From assembly GCF_002312805.1 (NCBI RefSeq), contig NZ_NMUA01000025.1, positions 1 through 64,000 on the forward strand: 64,000 bases of DNA, given 5' to 3'. Positions 29,724-38,638 of this stretch are shown here, one piece after another (within the stretch, counting starts at the first letter, position 1; each line of letters opens with the position of its first letter). The notes beneath the pieces were generated by a model. That model was not told where the DNA came from, did no database searches, and worked only from the letters and a program-made list of their open reading frames with translations. A program made the position numbers and the translations under genes. This DNA is from Sphingobium sp. D43FB. GTDB taxonomy: Bacteria > Pseudomonadota > Alphaproteobacteria > Sphingomonadales > Sphingomonadaceae.

Positions 29724-30410
29724 TCAGCCAAGCTGAAACGGCGGCGGGGCGTCGTCCTTTGCTTTTCCACGTGCAGTAACCCTGGCCTTTGCGGCTTTGC
29801 GCTGGGAAGCGGCTTTGCCAGCGGCAATTTCCTCTATCGTGCGGCCGCTGTCGATGCTGGTAAGATGGTGGCTGACCAGATCGCCCGACCCACCGGCGAA
29901 GGCGTCATTGACCTTGCGAAATATCCAGTTTTCGCCGCGCTCCTTCCCGCGTGGCTTGAGCCGGAATAAGATCCATTCGCCCTGCATCCGGCGGCCATGG
30001 AGAACAAAATGGACATGCCCTTCGGGCAGCGTCTTGCGCGGGTCTTTACCCGCTATCGCTTCCCATGTGCCATTGTCCCACAGCATGACGGTGCCGCCGC
30101 CATATTCGCCTCTGGGGATCAGACCTTCGAATCGGGCATAAACAAGCGGGTGATCCTGGGTCCGCACCGCCAGGGGCTTGTCGTCGGGATTGGCGCTCGG
30201 CCCGCGAGTGACGGCCCAGCTGACCCGCACGCCGTCCAGCTCCAGCCGGAAATCATAATGCAGCCGCGACTCGGCATGCTTCTGGACGACAAAGCCATTG
30301 CCGGTCGTCGGAAACTCCGCACCGGCAGGCTCGGCCGTGTGCGCAAAATCGTGCTTCGCCCGATAGAGCGCCAGGCTATCCTTCGGAGATTTGTCCTACG
30401 CCTTGGCCAT
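29724..30410 (-). pseudogene. ligD: LigD-type 3'-phosphoesterase domain, nonsense-interrupted
   Basis: The frame encodes a full LigD phosphoesterase (PE) domain: LALYRAKHDF, FVVQKHAESRLHYDFRLELD, GLIPRGEYGGGTVMLWD and LHGRRMQGEWIL. These carry the His, Asp and Arg residues that heal 3'-phosphate or ribose ends. An ATG at 30410 starts MAKA, then TAG at 30396-30398, then DKSPKDSLALYR. So either the fifth codon is mutated or an unusual downstream start is used. No ligase or polymerase domain follows; the frame stops at 29724. It belongs to the Ku locus. Confidence 0.78.
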
Positions 30411-30482
30411 GCCGGTTCGATCCGTCCCTTTCCCCCTCAGTCCGCAAATGCGCCAACTCGTTCCGGGGGTATCGCAAATGGG

Positions 30483-31310
30483 TCACGCCTTTGCATCGAT
30501 GGCCCGGGCGAAGCGGTAGCTGGTCTGCTCGAACCTCGAAGCGCGGAAAAAATTATGCGCGTTGTTGATGGCGATATCGCTCATCACTTCAATCCGCGCG
30601 CATCCTGTATCGCGCAGCCCCTTTGTCGTAGCATCCAGCAGGGCGGTCGCGATACCTTCGCGGCGATGGCCTTCATCCACTATTAACACCGTGATGCGCC
30701 CGATCAGACCATATTGAAGCGTCGGGATCAAAGCCCAGCTGCAACAACCGATGATCCCCTCCAAAACAGCTAAAAGCGTGCCGCCGCCGGCCTTTTTGAC
30801 CCGCTCAAGATTTTTCACGACCCCGCGTTTGTCGAGAGTGACCTTATCGAGCTGGCGCAGCAGTGCCACCACGCCTGCCGCATCCGCTGACCTGGCGGTG
30901 CGGATGCGCAGCGGTACCGATGTGGGCATGGGTGTGGGCTTGACCGCTATCTTCGGTGCGGACCTTGGCGTTTGCCCTGTGGACCGCTTCGAGCGCGGCC
31001 TAACGGCAGGCTCGACCATCTGATGAGCCGTCGCCTTCGCTCTTCGTGGTGATGCCCGACGCGAAGGCATCGCGTCGGCTGATGCCTTCCACGTGCTTGT
31101 CGCGCTCTTGCGCAAAAAAATCTCGATATCCTCCAGCGAGGCGGTCAGCCCTTCGTCACTGACGCCGAGCAAGGGTTTCCCGCTCCCATCGGTCAGCCCA
31201 TATTTGCCATAGTCGCCCGCACCGATCTTGCGTCTGCGCGACTTCACCAGCTTGAAACCACGATGAGCGGCCATTTCGCGCAGCGTCTGATCGTTGGGCG
31301 CGTCGGTCAT
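30483..31310 (-). CDS. GNAT acetyltransferase with Ku-linked N-terminal domain
   Basis: Starting at 31310 (MTDAPNDQTLREM) gives 275 aa. Residues about 8-75 form a separate domain (REMAAHRGFKLVKSRRRK, GKYGLTDGSGKPLLG) that I believe also occurs alone in alphaproteobacteria. A basic Ser/Pro linker follows, then a GNAT domain with the acetyl-CoA loop VDEGHRREGIATALLDA. It lies between Ku and the LigD-PE gene. The N-terminal domain might bind DNA or a substrate; this is inference. Confidence 0.8.
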   Translation of the reverse strand: MTDAPNDQTLREMAAHRGFKLVKSRRRKIGAGDYGKYGLTDGSGKPLLGVSDEGLTASLEDIEIFLRKSATSTWKASADAMPSRRASPRRAKATAHQMVEPAVRPRSKRSTGQTPRSAPKIAVKPTPMPTSVPLRIRTARSADAAGVVALLRQLDKVTLDKRGVVKNLERVKKAGGGTLLAVLEGIIGCCSWALIPTLQYGLIGRITVLIVDEGHRREGIATALLDATTKGLRDTGCARIEVMSDIAINNAHNFFRASRFEQTSYRFARAIDAKA

Positions 31311-31338
31311 GACACGCAAAGCATCGGAAACGGACTGC

Positions 31339-32238
31339 TCACGCCCGCTTCTTGGCCGGCGCTTTTGCTGGTGTCTTGTCGGCCGACTTCGCATCACTCC
31401 TGGCCGTGGCCTTGCCCGTCGGCTTCTTTGCCTGGGCTTTGGCCTTGCTGGCCGGACCGATGGATTTTTTCAGCGCCGCCATCAGGTCAACGACATTGTT
31501 GCCGCGTGGATCGGTGCTGGCGTCATCGACATTGTCGATGTTGAGCGTCTTGCCTTTCTTCTTATGTTCGATGAGCTCTTTGAGCGCCTCGACATAGCGA
31601 TCGTGAAAATCGCTCGCGTCAAATTTGCCCGTCTTTTTGTCGATCAAAGTCGTGGCGAGATCGAGCAATTCTTCATCCGGCTCGCCATCGCCGATCTCGC
31701 GGAAATAGCTTGCGGCCTTGTTGACTTCATCGGCGTAGCGCAACGTCTCCATCACCATACCGCGCCCGCACGCCTTGATGCTGACGACATATTCCCGGCC
31801 GCGCATCGCCAGTTGGCCAAGGCCGACCTTCCGGCTGCGCCGCAGTGCTTCCCGCAGCACGATGAAGGCTTCCTCGGCCAAGTCGTCGGCGGGCACCACA
31901 TAATAGGGTTTTTCGAAATAGATCATGTCGATGTCGTGCGCATCGACAAATTGGGTCAATTCCAGCGTCTTCGTGCTCTCCAGCTTGACGCCTTCGATCT
32001 CCTTCTCGTCCAGCAGTACATATTCGCCCTTGGCATATTCAAAGCCCTTGACGATGTCGTCGAGGTCGATCGGCCCGATGCCGGGCACGATCTTATCATA
32101 TTTGATGCGCTTGCCCGAAGGTTCATGGATCTGGTTGAAGGCGATCGTCGCGCCGCTCCGGGTCGCGGAATAGATTTCGACGGGGATGGAGACGAGTGCA
32201 AGCCTGATCTGGCCTTTCCAATAGGGTCGTGCAGCCAT
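31339..32238 (-). CDS. ku: Ku protein (non-homologous end joining)
   Basis: A 299-aa bacterial Ku that would ring-clamp DNA ends and recruit LigD. The start at 32238 (MAARPYWKGQIRLALV) has AGGAG six bases upstream. The Ku core ends near residue 250, followed by a Lys/Ala/Pro-rich tail (KAKAQAKKPTGKATARSDAK) typical of bacterial Ku DNA-contact tails. The GNAT gene follows 28 bp downstream. Confidence 0.95.
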   Translation of the reverse strand: MAARPYWKGQIRLALVSIPVEIYSATRSGATIAFNQIHEPSGKRIKYDKIVPGIGPIDLDDIVKGFEYAKGEYVLLDEKEIEGVKLESTKTLELTQFVDAHDIDMIYFEKPYYVVPADDLAEEAFIVLREALRRSRKVGLGQLAMRGREYVVSIKACGRGMVMETLRYADEVNKAASYFREIGDGEPDEELLDLATTLIDKKTGKFDASDFHDRYVEALKELIEHKKKGKTLNIDNVDDASTDPRGNNVVDLMAALKKSIGPASKAKAQAKKPTGKATARSDAKSADKTPAKAPAKKRA

Positions 32239-32265
32239 GATCATCTCCTGCCGGTCTGTCGCATC

Positions 32266-32290
32266 AACCCTTCGCGCTTGGTCCCGTTCC
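32266..32290 (-). promoter_or_regulatory. EcfG-like general-stress promoter
   Basis: Minus strand: GGAAC, 17 bases, GTTGA, 28 bp before the Ku start. The base before GTT is G rather than C. Confidence 0.5.
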
Positions 32291-32382
32291 GTGCACATCG
32301 CTTCGGCGTCATCCAGTAGCTAAGCACAGCGTTACCGGCCAGAAGGAGCCTGCCACCCGTCGGCGCGATTAGTGCCAAACCG

Positions 32383-33897
32383 ATGCTGGATTTCAACAGC
32401 TATGACCGTCATGGTCTATTGATGCTTCGTCCCTGGACTTTGTTGCTAAAGGAGCGCGTCAAGATCGCGCCAGATAGCCCGCGCTACATGCAGATCGCAC
32501 ATGGTCTAGTGCATGAGATTGAGCGCGGCCGTCTGCAGCCGGGCGACTATCTGCCTAGCAGCCGCGACCTGGCCGAAGCGCTGGAGGTCAATCGCAAGAC
32601 GATCGTCACTGCCTATGAGGAATTGATCGCGCAAGGCTGGCTGGCGAGCGCAGGTACGCGCGGCACCCGGGTATCGACGTCACTGCCACGCGGCGAGACG
32701 GCCACCACGCCACATCTTCCTGTCGCAACGACCATCGCCCCGGACGACACCGAATATCCGTTTCTCGCGGCGCCGGACCGGCCGATCGCTGTCCCGGTCG
32801 GCCATTGGCGCAAGCTGGACGAAGGCGTGCCGGACGGTCGCCTGCTCCCCGCCGACCTGCTCGCGCGCGCCTATCGCAAGGCGGCTGAGGATGCCGCCCG
32901 CACCAATAGCCTGTCCTATCGCGACCCGCGCGGATCTCCCGACCTGCGAAGCGCGATCGCCGACATGCTGCGGCGCCAGCGCGGCCTGATGGTCAGCCCC
33001 GACCATATCTGCATCACCCGCGGCAGCCAGATGGGCGTGTTCCTGACTGCCCGCATCCTGATCCGGCCGGGCGACGCGGTGCTAGTCGAGCGGCTCACCT
33101 ACGAACCCGCCGTCGCCGCCTTCCGCGCCTGCGGAGCTGAAATCGTGACCGTGGGGCTGGATGAGGATGGCGTCGATGTCGCTGACGTCGAACGCGCCTG
33201 TCGCAAACATCGCGTGCGCGCGATCTTCGTCACGCCGCACCACCAATTCCCGACCACAGTCTCGATGCGACCCGACCGGCGCCTGCGCCTGCTCGAGCTG
33301 GCGCGCCAATTCGGCTTCGCGGTGATCGAGGATGACTATGACCATGAATTTCACTTCGGCGCGCAACCGCTGCTACCCATGGCCAGCTATGCGCCCGCGC
33401 GGGTCATCTATGCCGGGTCGATGTCGAAGCTGCTCGTGCCAGCGCTGCGCATCGGTTACATCGCTGCCGCGCCGCAGGTGATCGACGCGCTCGCCTATCA
33501 GATTTCGCTGATCGACGGCATGGGCAACAGCATCACCGAACTGGTCGCTGCGCATCTGCTGCAGAGCGGGGAGGTACGCCGCCACATCCGCAAGACCGCG
33601 CAAATCTATGCCGCCCGGCGCGATGCTTTCGCCCGCAGCCTGGACGCGACGCTGGGCGACTTGATTGACTATCGCGTGCCCGACGGTGGCCTTGCCTTCT
33701 GGCTGCGCTTTCGCGATCTCGCCGCACTCGATCGGATCGAGGCGCGCGCGCCCGCTCTCGGCCTCAGCTTCGCGTCCTCGCACAGCTATGCCGCCGACGA
33801 CAGCGCTGAACGCGGCCTGCGCCTGGGCTTTGCTAGCCTGGACGAGGGGGAGGCCCGCGCCGTGCTCCAGGCGTTGCAGGACTGCACCAAAAGCTAA
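32383..33897 (+). CDS. MocR-family regulator (GntR HTH + aminotransferase-I)
   Basis: 504 aa with an N-terminal winged helix (PSSRDLAEALEVNRKTIVTA) and a PLP-binding aminotransferase-like domain whose Schiff-base Lys lies in YAGSMSKLLVPALRIGY; IEDDYDHEF carries the PLP-contacting Asp. MocR proteins sense PLP-linked amino compounds. It heads the plus-strand block and probably controls the four genes behind it. An ATG at 32422 is an alternative start. Confidence 0.9.
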   Translation: MLDFNSYDRHGLLMLRPWTLLLKERVKIAPDSPRYMQIAHGLVHEIERGRLQPGDYLPSSRDLAEALEVNRKTIVTAYEELIAQGWLASAGTRGTRVSTSLPRGETATTPHLPVATTIAPDDTEYPFLAAPDRPIAVPVGHWRKLDEGVPDGRLLPADLLARAYRKAAEDAARTNSLSYRDPRGSPDLRSAIADMLRRQRGLMVSPDHICITRGSQMGVFLTARILIRPGDAVLVERLTYEPAVAAFRACGAEIVTVGLDEDGVDVADVERACRKHRVRAIFVTPHHQFPTTVSMRPDRRLRLLELARQFGFAVIEDDYDHEFHFGAQPLLPMASYAPARVIYAGSMSKLLVPALRIGYIAAAPQVIDALAYQISLIDGMGNSITELVAAHLLQSGEVRRHIRKTAQIYAARRDAFARSLDATLGDLIDYRVPDGGLAFWLRFRDLAALDRIEARAPALGLSFASSHSYAADDSAERGLRLGFASLDEGEARAVLQALQDCTKS

Positions 33898-33971
33898 AAA
33901 TCGGCTTGGACCCCTTCACTTTATCAAATTGGATGTTTCTGGCTGGTCCATTGCGACTCATTGTCATCCTC

Positions 33972-34586
33972 ATGAAATATCCGCCGCGTGACCCCGACGA
34001 TGTCGTTACCCTGATCGACCAGAACCCGCTTTGCTGGCTGGTGTCGGCAGGAGCAGCCGGATTCGGGGCGAGCCCGCTACCGCTGCTGGCGGAATGCGAT
34101 GCGGACGGATCGCTGGTCGCGCTGCTCGGCCATATGGCGATCGCCAACCCGCAGGTCGCGCTGCTGCGCCAACAACCGTCCGCATTGGTGCTGGTCAATG
34201 GCCCGCAGGCCTATATCTCCCCAGAATTGCTCAGTAATCCGACCTGGGTGCCGACCTGGAACTATGCCGCTGCAACTGTCCAGGTCGATGTCGTCTTCGT
34301 GCCCGAAGAAACGGGCGAATCAATCGAGCGGCTGACCGAGCGGATGGAGCAGGGCCGTGCGGCACCGTGGCGAGTGCGTGACGCCGAAGCGCGCTTGCCC
34401 GCCATGCTCCCGCACATCATCGCCTTTCGCGCCTATGTCCGCACGATCGACGGCCGGTTCAAACTGGGCCGTGACGAATCGAAGGCAGGCATCAACGAGA
34501 TCGTCGGCAACATGGCGCACGGCCCGCTGCGCGACTGGATGCGGCTCTACAATGAAGAGCGCCTAGAAGAGGAGACAAAGGCATGA
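33972..34586 (+). CDS. PaiB-family FMN-binding protein
   Basis: 204 aa from the start at 33972 (MKYPPRDPDDV). The split-barrel flavin fold is visible through WLVSAGAAGFGASPLPLL, LLGHMAIANPQ, YISPELLSNPTWVPTWNYAA and the C-terminal FKLGRDESKAGINEIVGNM. PaiB proteins are often labelled transcriptional regulators but many are FMN-dependent oxidoreductases. It overlaps the next gene by ATGA. An inverted repeat TGGACC (33907-33912)/GGTCCA (33945-33950) lies just upstream. Confidence 0.82.
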   Translation: MKYPPRDPDDVVTLIDQNPLCWLVSAGAAGFGASPLPLLAECDADGSLVALLGHMAIANPQVALLRQQPSALVLVNGPQAYISPELLSNPTWVPTWNYAAATVQVDVVFVPEETGESIERLTERMEQGRAAPWRVRDAEARLPAMLPHIIAFRAYVRTIDGRFKLGRDESKAGINEIVGNMAHGPLRDWMRLYNEERLEEETKA

Positions 34587-36253
34587 GCATCAGCCGTCGC
34601 AATCTGCTGGTCGGGGGCGGAGGGAGCGTCGCGCTGGCGTTGCTGGCCGGGCGCGGTTGGGCGAAGGGGCAGTCGCTCGACACCGCCTATGTCAACGCCA
34701 CGGTCTGGACCGGGCAGGGGGCGCCGGCACTGTCCTCCATCGGCATCGCAGGCGGTCGGATAGCAGCGCTGGGCAGCGCGGCGGTCAAGGCGCACAGCAG
34801 CAAGGCCACGCGCGTCGTCGATCTGGGCGGTGCCTTCGTCATGCCTGGCTTCATCGATTGCCACACCCATTTCCTGATCGGCTCCGACCTCCTCACCCAA
34901 CCCAATCTGCGCGAAGCGAAAAGTCCACAGGAATTTGCTCGTATCGTTGGCGAAGCGGCGCGCAGCCTGAAGCCTGGCCAGTGGGTCCAGGGCGGCAGCT
35001 GGGACGCGGAACTATGGGGCGGGGAACTGCCCGACCGCAGCTGGATAGACCCGGTGACGCCCGACACCCCGGTCGCCGTGCAGCGGCTCGACCTGCATAT
35101 GCTGGCGCTCAACAGCGCCGCGCTGAAAGCCGCCGGGATTGATCGCAACACGCCCAACGTCCCCGGCGGCGTCATCGTGCGCGACAAGGACGGCAACCCC
35201 ACCGGCATCCTGAAAGACGCCGCGATGGACCTCGCCAAGCGCGCCATCCCAGCGCTCACCGACGCGGACCGCGAAGCATCCGTGCGCAAGGGCATCGCCC
35301 ACGGCCTGTCGAAGGGCGTGACCCAGGTCCACACCACTGAACTGGACTGGGTGACCCATGACGCGCTGCGCCGCCTGCGCGCCAAGGGCGAAACGGACAT
35401 GCGCTTCTATTCCTTCCTGCCGTTGCAGGATTGGGCGAAGGTCAAGGCGCTGGTCGATGTCGAAGGCCGCGGCGACGACTGGCTGCGCTGGGGCGGGCTG
35501 AAGCTGCAACATGACGGGTCGCTCGGATCGCGCACTGCGATGTTCTACCAGCCCTATGACGATGCGCCGGGCAATAGCGGGATGCCGCTGCACAAGATGG
35601 CGGACGTCCAGCAATGGACCAACGACGCCGATGCCGCAGGTTTCCAGATCACCATCCACGCGATCGGTGACCGGGCCAATGACGAAGCGCTCGACATCTT
35701 TGCCACCGCCGCTGCCAATAACGGCCCGCGCGACCGTCGCTTCCGCATCGAACATGCCCAACATCTTTCAGCCGCTGCGATACCGCGTTTCGCCAAACAG
35801 CAGGTGATCGCCGCAATGCAGCCCTATCATGCGATTGACGATGGCCGCTGGGCGATCCAGCGCGTCGGCGCGGAACGGTTGAAGGGGACCTATGCCTTCA
35901 AATCGCTGCTCGACGCCGGCGCGAAGGTCGCGTTCGGCTCCGACTGGCCCGTCGCGCCGCTCGATCCGCTGACGGGCGTTGCCGCCGCCGTGCTTCGCCA
36001 GACGATCGACGGTGCCAATCCGAGTGGCTGGCTGCCGGACCAGAAGCTGACCATGGCGCAGGCGCTCCGCGCCTATACCGTGACCAACGCCTTTGCCGGA
36101 TTCCAGGATGATCGCCTGGGTCGGATCGCGCCGGGGATGCTGGCCGACTTCGTGGTCATGGACGCCGACCTGTTCGCCATCGACCCGGCCAAGACCGGCG
36201 CGACGAAGATACTCAAGACCATCGTGAACGGCGCCGAACGCTTTAGCGCCTGA
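34583..36253 (+). CDS. Tat-exported YtcJ-like amidohydrolase
   Basis: 556 aa with a twin-arginine leader (MSISRRNLLVGGGG) and the amidohydrolase-3 (YtcJ) fold. Metal motif MPGFIDCHTHF, then LKLQHDGSLGSRTA, ITIHAIGDRAND (His ligand), FRIEHAQHLS and FGSDWPVAP (metal Asp) are all present. It should hydrolyse an amide or a formyl-type bond in the periplasm with Zn. The substrate is unknown. Confidence 0.88.
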   Translation: MSISRRNLLVGGGGSVALALLAGRGWAKGQSLDTAYVNATVWTGQGAPALSSIGIAGGRIAALGSAAVKAHSSKATRVVDLGGAFVMPGFIDCHTHFLIGSDLLTQPNLREAKSPQEFARIVGEAARSLKPGQWVQGGSWDAELWGGELPDRSWIDPVTPDTPVAVQRLDLHMLALNSAALKAAGIDRNTPNVPGGVIVRDKDGNPTGILKDAAMDLAKRAIPALTDADREASVRKGIAHGLSKGVTQVHTTELDWVTHDALRRLRAKGETDMRFYSFLPLQDWAKVKALVDVEGRGDDWLRWGGLKLQHDGSLGSRTAMFYQPYDDAPGNSGMPLHKMADVQQWTNDADAAGFQITIHAIGDRANDEALDIFATAAANNGPRDRRFRIEHAQHLSAAAIPRFAKQQVIAAMQPYHAIDDGRWAIQRVGAERLKGTYAFKSLLDAGAKVAFGSDWPVAPLDPLTGVAAAVLRQTIDGANPSGWLPDQKLTMAQALRAYTVTNAFAGFQDDRLGRIAPGMLADFVVMDADLFAIDPAKTGATKILKTIVNGAERFSA

Positions 36254-36319
36254 CGCGATTTCATCACCGGGCGGGGGGGACCGAACACGGCGCCCCGGCC
36301 CAGCATAAGGGGACAAGAC

Positions 36320-38560
36320 ATGAAGACGATTATGCCCATAAAGTCGGTCAGCATGGCCGCATTGGCGGTAGCGACCCTGTTCGCCGCGCCCGTCCTGGCG
36401 CAGGCGCCTGCCGAAGATAGCGACGCCATCATCGTGACGGCGGGCAAGCGCAACGAAGATATCCGCCAGGTCGCGATGCCGATCAGCGCCGTGACTGGCG
36501 AACAGCTCAAGGCGATGAACGCCAACAGCCTGTCGGACTATATCACGCGCCTGCCTGGCGTCGTCTTCAACGACTATCAACCCGGCATTTCCGAAGTCGT
36601 CATCCGCGGCGTTGCCGCTACCACCTATCATGAGCAGGGCCAGACCACGGTCGGCTATTATCTCAACGAAGTGCCCATCGTGGAGCCGGGTTTCCCGATC
36701 GGCATTCCCGACATCGACACGTTCGACCTCCAGCGCGTCGAAGTGCTGCGCGGGCCGCAGGGTACATTGTTCGGTTCGTCTACGCTCGGCGGTCTGGTCA
36801 ACTATGTTGCCAATGTCGCCGATGCGTCGAAGATCGACGCCGCGGCGTCCGGCCTGATCGGTACGACGAAGAATGCCAGCGGCGAACTCAACTATGCCGC
36901 CAAGGCGATGATCAACATCCCCCTGGTGCAGGATCAACTCGCTTTGCGCCTGGTCGCTTTCCAGCGCTCGGACGCCGGCTATCTCGACAATCCGGGCATC
37001 GGCGTCAACGGCTCCAACGATTTCCGCAGCCGGGGTCTTCGCGGATCGATCGTCGCGCATCTGGGTGAAACGACCAAGGTCACGTTCCTGTCCAATTATC
37101 AAGACAGCAAGCTGGACGACCAGACCTATCTCGACCTGCCCAACCCCTATGTCCGCAATCTGCCGCGCGCCGAAACGCAGGATACCGATTTCTGGATGAG
37201 CAGCCTGCGTCTCGACCAGGAAGTGGGCGACATCGCCAACCTGACGGTGCTGGGATCGATCACCAAGAAGAACAACACCACCATCTTCTCTTATCCCTCT
37301 CCCTATGTGACGGGCGTGACGACCGGCGACGGCGCGGCCTATTCGCTGGGCGACGCGGATGCGCTCATCAAGACGGTGGAGGCGCGCTTGGCTTCGGCGG
37401 GCGAAGGGCCATTCAAATGGCTGGTCGGCATAAGCTACATGCAGGCGAAGAAGACCAGCTACGACCAGATCATTCAGGCGGGCGCGGCGGATTTCATCGA
37501 CGCCAATCCTGGCCTGTTCGGGGGCTTCAGCGGCGCGCAGCTGACGCCGGGCGATCGCCTCTACGGCTATTACACCAACAGCACGAACGAGGATTTCGGC
37601 GTGTTCGGCGAATTGTCGTTCAAGCCGATCGAACAGTTCGAAATCACCGTGGGCGGCCGCTATTTCGACACCACCGCGAAAGCCGACGTGCTGAACCAGG
37701 CCGGCGCGCTGGGCGGCTATCCGGGCGGCTATACGCCGACCGACAGCACCGGCAGCGTGAACCAGAAGGAAGACGGCTTCACCCCTAAGGTGACGGTCGC
37801 CTTCCGCCCGACCAAGGACGTGATGGCCTATGCGACCTATTCGGAAGGCTTCCGCGTCGGCGGCATCAACCCCAATGCGGGCCTGCTGCCGACCATCCCC
37901 GCCTCCTATGAAAGCGACACGGTCAAGAATTACGAAGCGGGCATCAAGGCGCAGACTCCCGACGGCCGTTTCGCCATCGACCTGACCGGTTTCCAGATCG
38001 ACTGGGATAATATCCAGGCACGTCTATTCGGCCCGGCACCATCCTACTTCTCCTATGTCGTCAATGCCGGCGGCGCACGGGTTAAGGGCGTCGAATTTTC
38101 TGGCACGGTGAACCTCAACCGCCTGGTCCGCTTCAGCAGCAACGTGACCTACCAGGACGCCAAGATCACCGAATTCCTACCTTATCCTTTCGATGCGGCA
38201 GGGCTGGGCGGCTATCCCAAGGGGACGACGCTGCCCGGTTCGTCCAAATGGTCGGTGGCCAACAGCCTGACCCTGACCTTTGCCGACGTGTCCGGCGCGC
38301 CGACCTTCGATGTCGCGCATCGCTATTTGTCCTCAGCGCCGACCAGCTTCGACGATGTGTCGCGGCGCGGCGACTTCAACGTCTTCGACCTGCGCGCTTC
38401 GGTGGGCCTGGGCGAAAAGGTGCGGCTGATGGCGTTCGCGAACAATGTCTTCGACAAATATGGCGTGTTGAACGCCCCATTCGCAAACGATGCCTTCACG
38501 CCGCAGGGCTCGATCATCCGCCCCCGCACCATCGGCCTGCGCTTCGACTGGGGCCTCTAA
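36320..38560 (+). CDS. TonB-dependent receptor of the MocR/amidohydrolase block
   Basis: 746 aa with signal peptide (AALAVATLFAAPVLA), TonB box region (DAIIVTAGKRNEDIRQV), plug (LSDYITRLPGVVFNDYQPG) and a barrel ending in GLRFDWGL. The layout is that of sphingomonad receptors for small organic nutrients. GGGGAC precedes the ATG. It is followed by a terminator and then a large hydrolase, suggesting uptake of the hydrolase's substrate. Confidence 0.92.
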   Translation: MKTIMPIKSVSMAALAVATLFAAPVLAQAPAEDSDAIIVTAGKRNEDIRQVAMPISAVTGEQLKAMNANSLSDYITRLPGVVFNDYQPGISEVVIRGVAATTYHEQGQTTVGYYLNEVPIVEPGFPIGIPDIDTFDLQRVEVLRGPQGTLFGSSTLGGLVNYVANVADASKIDAAASGLIGTTKNASGELNYAAKAMINIPLVQDQLALRLVAFQRSDAGYLDNPGIGVNGSNDFRSRGLRGSIVAHLGETTKVTFLSNYQDSKLDDQTYLDLPNPYVRNLPRAETQDTDFWMSSLRLDQEVGDIANLTVLGSITKKNNTTIFSYPSPYVTGVTTGDGAAYSLGDADALIKTVEARLASAGEGPFKWLVGISYMQAKKTSYDQIIQAGAADFIDANPGLFGGFSGAQLTPGDRLYGYYTNSTNEDFGVFGELSFKPIEQFEITVGGRYFDTTAKADVLNQAGALGGYPGGYTPTDSTGSVNQKEDGFTPKVTVAFRPTKDVMAYATYSEGFRVGGINPNAGLLPTIPASYESDTVKNYEAGIKAQTPDGRFAIDLTGFQIDWDNIQARLFGPAPSYFSYVVNAGGARVKGVEFSGTVNLNRLVRFSSNVTYQDAKITEFLPYPFDAAGLGGYPKGTTLPGSSKWSVANSLTLTFADVSGAPTFDVAHRYLSSAPTSFDDVSRRGDFNVFDLRASVGLGEKVRLMAFANNVFDKYGVLNAPFANDAFTPQGSIIRPRTIGLRFDWGL

Positions 38561-38571
38561 CCCGTCCTACC

Positions 38572-38610
38572 GGGGTCGCTTGCCACATGGCAGGCGGCCC
38601 CATTTTCTTT
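38572..38610 (+). terminator. Rho-independent terminator after the TonB receptor
   Basis: GGGGTCGCTTGCC and GGCAGGCGGCCCC pair over 13 bp with two G-U or mismatched positions around the loop ACAT, followed by ATTTTCTTT. It probably reduces transcription into the 1066-aa gene. Confidence 0.7.
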
Positions 38611-38638
38611 ACAATCCAGACCTGCGAGAAAGGCCGCC

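Noticed and set aside
33907..33950. Inverted repeat TGGACC/GGTCCA as a MocR operator.
   Set aside because: Arms are only 6 bp with a 32-bp gap; MocR sites are usually direct repeats, so I mention it only as context.
35768..37102. 444-codon minus-strand frame across the amidohydrolase and TonB receptor genes.
   Set aside because: It spans two well-supported plus-strand genes and has mirror-frame composition.
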